The notes under the pieces are model-generated. The model was not told the origin of the DNA and made no database searches. It was given only the letters and a program-made list of their open reading frames with translations. A stretch of DNA of 19,572 bases, from positions 1 through 19,572 of the forward strand of contig PMYF01000632.1 in assembly GCA_003171295.1 (NCBI GenBank), in the 5' to 3' direction. A program made the translations under genes and the position numbers. Each line of letters begins with the position of its first letter. Position 1 is the first letter of the stretch. Shown in pieces: positions 9,201 through 16,099 of the stretch. The DNA comes from Acidobacteriota bacterium. Its GTDB lineage: Bacteria > Acidobacteriota > Terriglobia > UBA7540.

Positions 9201-9803
9201 CCGCAAGATGACAATAACCTCAGGGCGGACCGCGGGCGCACCGAGAATGACGCTCGTCAGCGGTTGGTCTTCAGTTATGTTTGGCAATTGCCTATCGGAA
9301 AAGGCAAGCGCTTCCTGGACCGTGCGGGATGGGTAGGGCAGGTGCTGGGGAACTGGCAGACTTCCGGTGTCGTAAGCCTCCAATCAGGCTTTCCTTTCAC
9401 CGTACAATCCGGCCAGGATTTCTCCAACACCGGCACACTGAACGCGCGTCCCGACCGGACCTGCAACGGTGCGGGAAACAGGACCGTCGATAGTTGGTAT
9501 GATACAAGCTGCTTTACGACGGTCGCTCTGAACGCCGCCCTGACTTCCGGGCAGCCCCGCTTTGGCAATTCCGGACGAAACATCTTGACTGGGCCTGGGA
9601 CGGACAACTGGGATTTGGCGCTACTCAAGGACTTTCAACTTACCGAGCGCTTCAAACTTGAGTTCCGCTCCGAATTCTTCAACTCCCTCAATCATGCCCG
9701 TTTCGGGTATCCGGGAGGCATCGTGGGGAGTCCCACGATGGGTGTCATCACCACAGCGGGTGAGCCACGGGATATCCAATTTGGCTTGAAGCTCTCTTTC
9801 TAG
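6240..9803 (+). CDS. TonB-dependent receptor, CarboxypepD_reg N-terminal domain
   Basis: An intact 1187-residue outer-membrane receptor of the Oar-like type abundant in Acidobacteriota. It has a signal peptide at about 1-34 (hydrophobic ILVMLLTLLLGA, cleavage after SFG), a CarboxypepD_reg domain at about 38-115 (LSGAVVDPTGALIPDASV ... GHYSIRVEKTGFK), a plug at about 125-270 (VGLPLNLRRF; IQEFKIQTNIYSAAFGK; SGTNGLHGSAYEF), then the barrel. It ends DIQFGLKLSF with a terminal Phe. AGGAGG ends 7 bases before the ATG, supporting this start. It is a paralogue of the truncated receptor upstream. TonB-energised uptake of a large nutrient is known for the superfamily; an amino-sugar oligosaccharide as substrate is inferred from the GH20 gene 210 bases downstream. 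Confidence 0.93.
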   Translation: MTRYREWVTGRGCAGTCILVMLLTLLLGAEPSFGQTVNASLSGAVVDPTGALIPDASVVATEVNTGIGTTTVTDANGNYILPSLSPGHYSIRVEKTGFKATVLSGIQLLVDQKARMDVQLQVGELSTKVEVTSAAPLVETSTASVGTVIGAQEVVGLPLNLRRFGALAVLVPGTVTDNGGFASNAQGSPFSETTYSANGARSASNNILIDGADSKSLSYGGFALQPPPDAIQEFKIQTNIYSAAFGKTAGSTINLVTKSGTNGLHGSAYEFLRNDALDARNFFATGRPEFRRNQFGFTVGGPVRKNKTFFFGNYEALRQVKGSSLTSTIPTAGQLQGDFSGALTGNKTNLCNPDHLHHPELDAPGLTYDTGQLFDPASESLFTCPAGSANTGSAVLIGNPIPGNMISSIDPVAQKVIALNAFPVPNRPGFPNFVNQKPLTRNDFQFGVRIDHNFSAKDQLSARYLFGEANIFDYSNANTTLPGFGDTIYFRGQNMALWWTHTFGSHLLNEARFAFQRNYDVSPCEKCPYPAGFIAGLGIANLHGLTPKDEGFPYFGFVNFAGVGDAGYVPTINPDMTEKYEDNLTWTHGRHTVVVGTDMQFWQVFRAETPFNTHGQLYYNGQFSGLGGELPDATGISDMADFLLGYPDNAARTLRYFNNNQVGGGIWNWYAQDDFKIGPNLSFNVGLRYEYRRPSVDKRDNYVTFVPLGPKFSGPGNGTLVTAANDTLNDSLCTDSFYSYLHTPDGRCLVASSAERAKLGFTGRTRRSLIYPDRKDFAPRLGMTWRPTSSDKLVVHTGYGIFYDLPNFNQLHFVNNNPVFSPSQIYNTTFGAPPPVTNGAPTTSTTVFAAGGIPPLSQQFVSLYVSPNYRAPYMQQWSFGLSSQLAQNWAVEINYIGTKGTRLGNLHLFANQPEPGVGDLQSRRPYPDFNIMLFTTPDANSVYHSLQGKLTKRFSNGFTLLTAYTLAHSIDDNEGDEGFAGGVGNSAPQDDNNLRADRGRTENDARQRLVFSYVWQLPIGKGKRFLDRAGWVGQVLGNWQTSGVVSLQSGFPFTVQSGQDFSNTGTLNARPDRTCNGAGNRTVDSWYDTSCFTTVALNAALTSGQPRFGNSGRNILTGPGTDNWDLALLKDFQLTERFKLEFRSEFFNSLNHARFGYPGGIVGSPTMGVITTAGEPRDIQFGLKLSF

Positions 9804-9844
9804 TCCTGGTTCCGGGTCGGGTTGGGGATCGCGATGAATGCTAA

Positions 9845-9881
9845 GGGGGGCGAAGTTCTGGGCATAGCCCGCATGCCCCCC
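9845..9881 (+). terminator. Nested hairpin after receptor 2
   Basis: GGGGGGC at 9845-9851 pairs with GCCCCCC at 9875-9881, and inside lies a second small stem GGGC-ATA-GCCC at 9860-9870. It starts about 40 bases after the receptor stop and separates it from the hexosaminidase gene. No U-tract follows, so termination strength is uncertain. Confidence 0.45.
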
Positions 9882-9941
9882 CGAGGGCTCCCATCAGGCA
9901 TATTCGCGATTGCGGTGTTTCGATGGGAAGGGGATTATCCC

Positions 9942-9970
9942 TGCCGTGCCTGCCTTCCACCCTTATAATC
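9942..9970 (+). promoter_or_regulatory. Candidate promoter of the GH20 gene
   Basis: A perfect TATAAT is at 9965-9970, 44 bases before the ATG. The hexamer 17 bases upstream (TGCCGT, 9942-9947) is a poor -35, so activity would need an activator or an alternative recognition element. The position fits a leader of about 35 bases carrying the AGGGAAGAG ribosome site. Confidence 0.4.
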
Positions 9971-10013
9971 TTTTGCCGTTGCATGAGCCCAGAGTTGTTG
10001 GGAGGGAAGAGCT

Positions 10014-12047
10014 ATGAGAATACGCACTCTCGGCAGTCGGGAGTTTGCTTGGGTGCTTATGGGGGCGCTCGTTGGCATGGGTCCGTTATGGGCGCAAGGA
10101 GACAATCTGCTGCCGCAGCCGGCGAAAACCGCCAGGCAAGAGGGCAGGTTGGCGATTGCCGGATCGTTCCGCGTCGCCTTGCAAGGCTACGTCGAGCCGC
10201 GGCTGCGGGCGGCGGGAATCCGCCTGGTCGATCGCCTGGCTCAGCAGACCGGCATTCCGATGGATTCCGCTCCCCTGACTGACCCCGCGCAGGCCACGCT
10301 GGTAGTTCGGTGTGATCATGCGGGGGAGGCCGTGCAATCGCTTCGGGAAGATGAGTCCTACCGTTTGGAGATTACCTCGCGCCAGGCGCGTCTGGAAGCC
10401 GCCACGCCGGTGGGAGTCTTGCGCGGTATGGAAACTTTCCTACAGTCGGTCCGGCTGGACCAAGACGGCTTCGGCGTGCCGGCCATGACCATTGACGACA
10501 AGCCTCGCTTCCCCTGGCGCGGGCTCATGATCGATGTGTCCCGGCGCTGGATACCTCTTCCCATTATCCTGCGGAACCTGGACGCCATGGCGGCTGTCAA
10601 ACTGAACGTTCTGCACTGGCACCTGACGGACGATCAGGGATTCCGCGTGGAAAGCCTGCGCTTCCCCAAGCTTCATCAGATGGGTTCCGACGGGTTCTAC
10701 TACACCCAGCAGGAGATCCGCGACGTGGTCGCCTACGCGCGCGAGCGCGGCATTCGCGTCGTCCCGGAATTTGACGTGCCCGGCCATATCACCAGTTGGC
10801 TGGTGGGTTACCCGGAACTCGCCAGCCGGCCCGGCCCCTACACCGTTGACCGTGCTTTGGGAATCCGCGACCCCGCGCTGGATCCCACCCGGGATGAGGT
10901 TTACGCGTTCCTGGATGCCTTCATCGGCGAGATGGTCCAGCTCTTCCCGGACGAGTACTTTCACATCGGTGGAGACGAGGTGACGGGCCGGGATTGGCGC
11001 GAGAATCCTCGCATTCAGGGATTCATGCGCGAGCACGGGATGAAAGACCATCGTGACCTGCAGGCATATTTCAACCAGCGCTTGCTTCCCATCCTGCAGA
11101 AATACGAAAGAAAAATGGTGGGCTGGGATGAAATTCTCCATCCTGACCTTCCCAAGGACATTGTGGTGCATTCCTGGCGGGGCCAGCGATCATTGGCTGA
11201 GGCCGCGCGGCATGGGTACATGGGGATTCTTTCCACGGGATATTACCTTGATCTGATGCAGCCGGCATCGCTTCACTACGGAGTCGATCCGTTGGGGGAC
11301 GGGGCCGCCGGTCTCAGTGAATCGGAGCAAGCCAGGATCCTGGGGGGCGAGGCCTGCGTCTGGACGGAGAACATCGATATGGAGAATATCGACGCCGCGG
11401 ACTGGCCCCGGAGTGCAGCCATGGCGGAACGGCTCTGGTCTCCGGCCCAGGTCAAGGACGTCGACTCCATGTATCGTCGCCTGGAGGTCGTGAGCCGCCA
11501 ACTGGAATGGATGGGGTTGACGCACCGCAGCAGTTCTCGCCTGATGCTCGAACGGCTGGCGGGCGATGGCGACCCCGCCACCTTGCGGCGCCTTGCCGGG
11601 GCCCTCGCGCCGCTCAACTGCGATGTGCGGCGGCGAGTGCATCCTTACACCAGCCTGACGCCGCTCAACCGGCTGGTGGATGCCATTCCTCCCGAAAGCG
11701 ATGCCGCACGGGAATTTGACCATCTGGTGAAGCACTGGCCGGCCAACCAGGCGAAGATCCGTGAGCAACTGTCTCAGTGGAAGCAGGTTGGCGCGGAGGT
11801 GGCTCAACTGGTTCACGGCTCGGCCCTGCTTCAGGAAGATGTGCCTGTGGCGGCGAGCGTTTCAGCCGTAGCGGAGGCCGGACTCCAAGCGTTGGACTAT
11901 CTCGAGCACGCAAAACCGGCGCCCAAGGCCTGGGTGGCTGAGCAAACAGCTCTTCTCGACCGGGCGGGCAAACCGCAGGCGGAAATGTGGATCGTGATCG
12001 TGCCTTCTGTGCGCAAACTGCTTCAGGCCGCAGGGGCAGGGAAGTAA
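10014..12047 (+). CDS. GH20 beta-N-acetylhexosaminidase, exported
   Basis: A 677-residue glycoside hydrolase family 20 enzyme that removes terminal non-reducing GlcNAc or GalNAc by substrate-assisted catalysis. It has a signal peptide at about 1-28 (ending LWAQG), a GH20b N-terminal domain at about 30-160 (SYRLEITSRQARLEA, GVLRGMETFLQ), and the catalytic TIM barrel at about 165-495 (FPWRGLMIDVSRRWIP, LHWHLTDDQGFR, PEFDVPGH). The catalytic pair D321-E322 sits in HIGGDEV. The barrel closes with GGEACVWTENID and AAMAERLWS. A helical tail of about 180 residues follows and is less characteristic. The ATG has AGGGAAGAG just upstream. It lies downstream of a TonB receptor and faces a NagX-containing operon, which supports an amino-sugar role. 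Chitobiose, peptidoglycan fragments or glycan GlcNAc are all possible substrates. Confidence 0.95.
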   Translation: MRIRTLGSREFAWVLMGALVGMGPLWAQGDNLLPQPAKTARQEGRLAIAGSFRVALQGYVEPRLRAAGIRLVDRLAQQTGIPMDSAPLTDPAQATLVVRCDHAGEAVQSLREDESYRLEITSRQARLEAATPVGVLRGMETFLQSVRLDQDGFGVPAMTIDDKPRFPWRGLMIDVSRRWIPLPIILRNLDAMAAVKLNVLHWHLTDDQGFRVESLRFPKLHQMGSDGFYYTQQEIRDVVAYARERGIRVVPEFDVPGHITSWLVGYPELASRPGPYTVDRALGIRDPALDPTRDEVYAFLDAFIGEMVQLFPDEYFHIGGDEVTGRDWRENPRIQGFMREHGMKDHRDLQAYFNQRLLPILQKYERKMVGWDEILHPDLPKDIVVHSWRGQRSLAEAARHGYMGILSTGYYLDLMQPASLHYGVDPLGDGAAGLSESEQARILGGEACVWTENIDMENIDAADWPRSAAMAERLWSPAQVKDVDSMYRRLEVVSRQLEWMGLTHRSSSRLMLERLAGDGDPATLRRLAGALAPLNCDVRRRVHPYTSLTPLNRLVDAIPPESDAAREFDHLVKHWPANQAKIREQLSQWKQVGAEVAQLVHGSALLQEDVPVAASVSAVAEAGLQALDYLEHAKPAPKAWVAEQTALLDRAGKPQAEMWIVIVPSVRKLLQAAGAGK

Positions 12048-12174
12048 TGCACCGACATCGTTCGAAGCTGGAAGCGTCAGAGGAAGAACGGTAGGATAGG
12101 GCCGAATGAGTAACCCGGCTTTTTACTACCTCGAGGCGGAGGACAGCCGGTGTAGGAGATAGTTCTGGCGAAAC

Positions 12175-13092
12175 TTAGGGACTCGCAGGCTGCGCGGCTT
12201 GCTTCTTCTCCCACAGCGTTATCAGGAGGGTGCTCCCCAGGACCAAAATCCCCCCGATGACGCCCGTCAGAGATAGCCGCTCGCCCAGCCAGATTGCCGC
12301 GATAGGCACTCCAAAAAACGTAATCAAGTAATTCGAAAGGGCGGTCTGGATAGCGTCCAGTTTCTTCAGCGCCTTGAGATAAAGCACCATGGAAAGAAAG
12401 TTGTGGAAAAAAATAAGCAGCAGCAGCCCTATCCACGTCCGGGAAGTGAATTGGGGGATGCGCGCAAAGACATCTCTTTCCTGAATCAGGACGAAAGGAG
12501 TCAGAATGAAGAACATCGCCAGGTACGTATAGAAGAGCATTTCCATGGGTGTGTATCGTTCCATCATCTTCTTGCCATAGGTGTTGTAGAAGCCGCTGCC
12601 TGTATAGCCCAGGAACACCAGCAGGTTCCCCGCCCCGAAGCCTTTCCCGAAGTTCATGTGACGGATATCCGAGGCGGAGCAGAGCATAACCCCAAATAAG
12701 GCGAGTCCAAAGCTGATCCAGCGCGTCGAGGTCATCCGTTCACGCAGGATGATCGCGGCCATGATCGCCATAGTGATGGGACCCGTAAGAGCGATCAGGG
12801 CCGCATTGCTGGCCAGTGTCATGCGCGTACCCCAGGTGGTCCACACCTGCGCGGGGAAGACTCCCAGAACAGCCATCAGGAAATAGAAAAAGATATCCTT
12901 CCTTCTACGCCGGTCCGGCTCCCGGTCCTTTCGCTGTTCCCTCCGGACCAGAGGGTAGAGCATTAGCGTGGCCAGGGTCATAGGCCCCCACACCGTGAAC
13001 AGCGTGCCCACCTGGTCCTGGACTAACTTGATACAGGTGAATTGCAGAGCCCACATCAGATTGCAACTGAACAGGAAAAACCAGGAACGCAT
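12175..13092 (-). CDS. EamA/DMT-family transporter
   Basis: A 305-residue inner-membrane protein with about ten hydrophobic segments arranged as two EamA repeats (about 1-140 and 150-295), normal for drug/metabolite transporters such as RhaT or YdcZ relatives. Each half has typical features: WALQFTCIKL and the helix-ending LRERMTSTRWISFGLALFGV in the first, and GVPIAAIWLGERLSLTGVIGG in the second. The basic loop REQRKDREPDRRRRK at about 51-65 faces the cytoplasm by the positive-inside rule. The ATG at 13092 has GGGAG about 8 bases upstream. It is the last gene of an apparent minus-strand operon, 133 bases after the acetyltransferase gene, and converges with the GH20 gene. The substrate is unknown; a sugar or amino-sugar metabolite is inferred only from context. 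Confidence 0.88.
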   Translation of the reverse strand: MRSWFFLFSCNLMWALQFTCIKLVQDQVGTLFTVWGPMTLATLMLYPLVRREQRKDREPDRRRRKDIFFYFLMAVLGVFPAQVWTTWGTRMTLASNAALIALTGPITMAIMAAIILRERMTSTRWISFGLALFGVMLCSASDIRHMNFGKGFGAGNLLVFLGYTGSGFYNTYGKKMMERYTPMEMLFYTYLAMFFILTPFVLIQERDVFARIPQFTSRTWIGLLLLIFFHNFLSMVLYLKALKKLDAIQTALSNYLITFFGVPIAAIWLGERLSLTGVIGGILVLGSTLLITLWEKKQAAQPASP

Positions 13093-13225
13093 AGAACTTA
13101 CTCCCAGAGAGGTTTGGGGATTGGTATCACGAAGTCGAATTTCGCTTGGTTCTTTTCGCCCTCGCCCAGCCTATGTTTTCAGCGCCCGCCAGAGTATCAC
13201 GTAATGGCGACCTCTATCAGTCCGC

Positions 13226-14377
13226 TTATATCTTTATGAAGATCTTGTGCTGGTACAGCCAGTAGCAGAGGTACCACATGACCAGGAAGATGCAGAACGA
13301 TTGTGCCACGGGGGCGAGAGTCCCGAGAAAGGAGAAGCCCCGTGTAAACGTTCCCACTACGTCGTTGATCCATTCGGTTGCAACGATATGCACGCAATAG
13401 ATGAAGATGGAGTTCATCCCCAGCACAACCAACGGAAGAACCGCGCGACGAAAGCCCAGGATCTCAACGAGCCAATAGAAGAAGAGCAGAATCAACAGAA
13501 CACACCCACCACTTACCAACGTGAAGGATTCCGTCCAGATTCGCTTGATCATGGGGTTGACCGGGAGGAGCGCGAAACCGAGTATAAAGCACAACACGGC
13601 CCCTCCCCCAATCGCCATGACGTTATAAGCATGGCCGCGCCTCTTGAGCAGCAGTTGACCGCACCATAAGCCCAACAGATTTGTGAACGTACTGCTCATC
13701 ACGTTGATGTTGACGTAGTAGTCTGCGGGGTTAACGCCCAGGATGACGCGGTCGATCCGCCTGCCGATGTTTTCGGTCATCGAGAAGGGTCCGTCCGCGC
13801 CGGGAAAAGCCAGGAACAACCCCCAGTGCACAGCCAGCAAGAGCACCACCGCCAGGACCTGCCAGCGAAATTCCAGTTGCATGATCAGGAAGCAGAAGAA
13901 ATATGTGAAGGCCATCTGGGCGAGAACATTATCCAACTGAACATGTGGAACGTAGCGGGGGTATCCCTCGTCAGCGATAGACATCAGGATCTGACTAATA
14001 AAAAGCAGTAGGACACACCGCCAAAGCACGTGTCGTAACTGCTGCTTGAACGTCTCCCCCTGAGTCCTCCGACGCCCGAACGAGAAAGGCATCGCCAACC
14101 CGACCATGAACATGAAGGAGGGTTGAATCAGGTCCCAGAAGACCATGCCTTTCCAGGGCACGTGGTCGAACTGGCGCGCGATCCACGCGTAGCGGGGATG
14201 ATTCGCCAGCGCGACAAAGCCAAAACCGCTGGAAATCAGCATCATCATGATGAAGCCGCGAAAAGCATCCAGGGAAAGCAGTCGCCTGCCCGGCGCTGGC
14301 CCGGCTGCACTCCCGGCGACGGTGGGCCCGGACGTTCCGACGGGTGACACGCTCGCACGCTCAGTGGGTACGGACAT
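13226..14377 (-). CDS. NagX/HGSNAT-type transmembrane acetyltransferase (DUF5009-like)
   Basis: A 383-residue polytopic membrane protein related to bacterial NagX and to heparan-alpha-glucosaminide N-acetyltransferase (HGSNAT). Hallmarks are RLLSLDAFRGF at 32-42 and HVPWKGMVFWDLIQPSFMFMVG at 72-93. The H72 position aligns by eye with the HxxWNG histidine that carries the acetyl group in HGSNAT. About ten transmembrane helices follow. Residues 1-30 are a disordered, Pro/Ser/Thr-rich cytoplasmic tail. The frame is open to 14521, but ATG 14377 is chosen because GGAGAGG lies 6 bases upstream. It sits 76 bases downstream of the epimerase. NagX genes are known from comparative genomics of GlcNAc/chitin utilisation; the true reaction in bacteria is not firmly established. 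Confidence 0.85.
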   Translation of the reverse strand: MSVPTERASVSPVGTSGPTVAGSAAGPAPGRRLLSLDAFRGFIMMMLISSGFGFVALANHPRYAWIARQFDHVPWKGMVFWDLIQPSFMFMVGLAMPFSFGRRRTQGETFKQQLRHVLWRCVLLLFISQILMSIADEGYPRYVPHVQLDNVLAQMAFTYFFCFLIMQLEFRWQVLAVVLLLAVHWGLFLAFPGADGPFSMTENIGRRIDRVILGVNPADYYVNINVMSSTFTNLLGLWCGQLLLKRRGHAYNVMAIGGGAVLCFILGFALLPVNPMIKRIWTESFTLVSGGCVLLILLFFYWLVEILGFRRAVLPLVVLGMNSIFIYCVHIVATEWINDVVGTFTRGFSFLGTLAPVAQSFCIFLVMWYLCYWLYQHKIFIKI

Positions 14378-14453
14378 AGCAAACCTCTCCTGCTCCGCGG
14401 CTCTTCCCTTGCTCAGATCGGTAAGGGCTAACCATTGCGAGTCCCCCATCAGT

Positions 14454-15533
14454 TCAGGCACGAACCACGGGGGCGAGTCTGATTTCCCAAAGAAATCGCT
14501 GGCCAGGGTCGAGGCAAACACAACCCTCCCCGGTGTTGAGAGAATTGGGTCGCCCTATCCAGGGTTCGGGACAAAAGTATTGGAGCGCTGGATCTCCCCA
14601 GAATACGAAGTAGAAGTCTTCCTCGGCTGCCAGCATTTTTCCGTCCAGGTTCTTCTGGCTTTGGCTGACGCGCAAGCGGAGGTTTGCGGGATCGTCCAGC
14701 TCTACCCACACCTGGCCCCTTGGGAACCCGCCCAGAACGGTGTCGAGGAGTTCCTTACGGCTGACTGGGGTAGGGCTCGAAAGATCCACTGCCGTCCGCT
14801 CTCCGCTCAGCAGGCACAAGGCGTTTTGCTGCCAGATGACCGAACCGGGGGTCCGGAGGGTGCATTTCTCAAATTGCCCCTGGCTCGTGAAAGGCATCCG
14901 GAGCGACAAGTGGTTGCCGATCGAAAATGGCATCGGACACCCGTTCTGGCCCGCCACGACTTCGTACTCGATCGCAATTCCCCCTCCTCCGAGACTATAG
15001 GTTGTCGAGATGTTGAACTGGAAAGGATAAATCCTCAGAGTATCGGTGGAGGCTGAGATGGAGCATCGCACGTAGGCCGAACCCTCCCGCGTGCCGTAGG
15101 AGTCGAGTTGCCAGGGTAGGTTCCGAGCGAACCCGTGAACATCGATTTCGTAAACCTTGCCGCCCACCTGGTAGCGGTTTTGTGCCGGCGGACGTCCAGT
15201 TCTTTTCCAATCAGAAATCTGTTCCGAGGTGAAAGACCGGCCGACCGCAGGCCAGAGGAGCGGGGCACGCTCATCAGTTGCCGGGCAAGGCCACGCGTCG
15301 TAAGCGAGCGCCCGATGGAGTAGCTCAGTCCAGCCCCCGGCGAGCCTTACCTGCAACCTCGTGAGCTCGCCTCCGGCCGCGGGGACGACTCCCAGCCGGA
15401 TACCGTGCGCCTCGTCCGTCATCCAGAGCAACGGGGTCGTGGGTATCCCCGGCAGATCGCAGGTGCAAAGTTCACACTGGGGATTTACTCGACCCGGCGA
15501 GTTTACTCCACTTGCGTGACCTGCTTCTTTCAC
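14454..15533 (-). CDS. Aldose 1-epimerase family protein
   Basis: A galactose-mutarotase-fold enzyme that interconverts alpha and beta anomers of aldoses. Numbered from the GTG at 15533 (359 residues), the motifs are VHGFAR (H133), SIGNHLSL (N207-H208) and the C-terminal CPEPW (E323) followed by LDPGQ. This matches the family's two histidines and catalytic glutamate. The GTG start has GGGAGGG 7 bases upstream. An ATG at 15422 would give 322 residues, closer to the usual length, but lacks a ribosome site, and the first strand would begin just before it. The 37 residues between the two are unusual (CELCTC) and may not be translated. First gene of the operon with the NagX-type protein and the EamA transporter; divergent from the ROK regulator. 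Confidence 0.85.
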   Translation of the reverse strand: MKEAGHASGVNSPGRVNPQCELCTCDLPGIPTTPLLWMTDEAHGIRLGVVPAAGGELTRLQVRLAGGWTELLHRALAYDAWPCPATDERAPLLWPAVGRSFTSEQISDWKRTGRPPAQNRYQVGGKVYEIDVHGFARNLPWQLDSYGTREGSAYVRCSISASTDTLRIYPFQFNISTTYSLGGGGIAIEYEVVAGQNGCPMPFSIGNHLSLRMPFTSQGQFEKCTLRTPGSVIWQQNALCLLSGERTAVDLSSPTPVSRKELLDTVLGGFPRGQVWVELDDPANLRLRVSQSQKNLDGKMLAAEEDFYFVFWGDPALQYFCPEPWIGRPNSLNTGEGCVCLDPGQRFLWEIRLAPVVRA

Positions 15534-15614
15534 GCTGCAACCCTCCCTGCCCGGGCACACCAGCAAGCTTGGGGACGGGGGCCCCCTTGAGCGGCCAGCC
15601 GCCCACAGGGCTTT

Positions 15615-15640
15615 TTGACAGAGGCACAACGACCTGTCAA
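15615..15640. promoter_or_regulatory. Perfect palindromic operator candidate
   Basis: TTGACAG (15615-15621) and CTGTCAA (15634-15640) form a perfect 7-bp inverted repeat around a 12-base spacer. It lies 82 bases upstream of the epimerase GTG. The minus-strand arm also reads TTGACA, so it may overlap the operon's -35 box. Size and position fit a dimeric repressor such as the ROK protein encoded on the other side. Confidence 0.5.
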
Positions 15641-15968
15641 GAGAAAAATTCGTAATTGTAAGTTTATTGCAGGGGCACGCGCCCGCCGTGGAATTTGAAT
15701 ATTCCGGCCGCCGCCGCGGCGATGCGATATGAGACCGGGGGCAGGTCCGTGCCGGCCTTGCACGCCATGGGCTTGGAGGTATGGAAGGCGAGGAAGTTGG
15801 CTTGAACATCTGCCGGAGAGTGCAATGCCCATCGGCAGGTTGAGCCATGGGGGTACCTTCCGCTGAGCCGCAATGATGCGGGGGAGGTCCGACTGACGGT
15901 ACGGAATTCTCTCGACTGTCCCGCTGAGGCACGAGCCGGGTTGAGTTACATTCCGCACTTTAGGGTGC

Positions 15969-15994
15969 TTGACAGAGGTCGCACAGGGTATTAG
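15969..15994 (+). promoter_or_regulatory. Promoter-like element before the ROK gene
   Basis: TTGACA at 15969-15974 begins a 10-base identical copy (TTGACAGAGG) of the left arm of the palindrome at 15615. A clear -10 at proper spacing is missing; TATTAG lies only 14 bases after it. It is about 125 bases before the chosen ATG. It could be a promoter, a regulator half-site, or both. Confidence 0.35.
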
Positions 15995-16099
15995 CCTGAC
16001 ACTGGAAAGGTGGTCTATTCCCGCAAGTTCACGGCAGACGTTGGGAGCGGAGCCTTATCATCGTGGCCTAAGGGCGTGGGCGAAAAAGAACGGGATTGT

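Larger units (their letters stand above)
15534..16099. other. Divergent regulatory region, epimerase operon / ROK gene
   Basis: About 565 bases between divergent starts. Frames stay open on the minus strand (upstream of the epimerase, to 15932) but show no recognisable domain and low-complexity composition. It contains a perfect palindrome at 15615-15640, an AT-rich stretch at 15641-15668 and a second copy of TTGACAGAGG at 15969-15978. I see no RNA gene. It is long enough to hold two promoters and several operators. Confidence 0.55.

Noticed and set aside
15534..15932. Long upstream extension of the epimerase frame (to 492 codons)
   Set aside because: The extra residues are Pro/Arg/Ser-rich with no domain, and a good ribosome site supports a start at 15533; the frame is open because of GC-rich composition.
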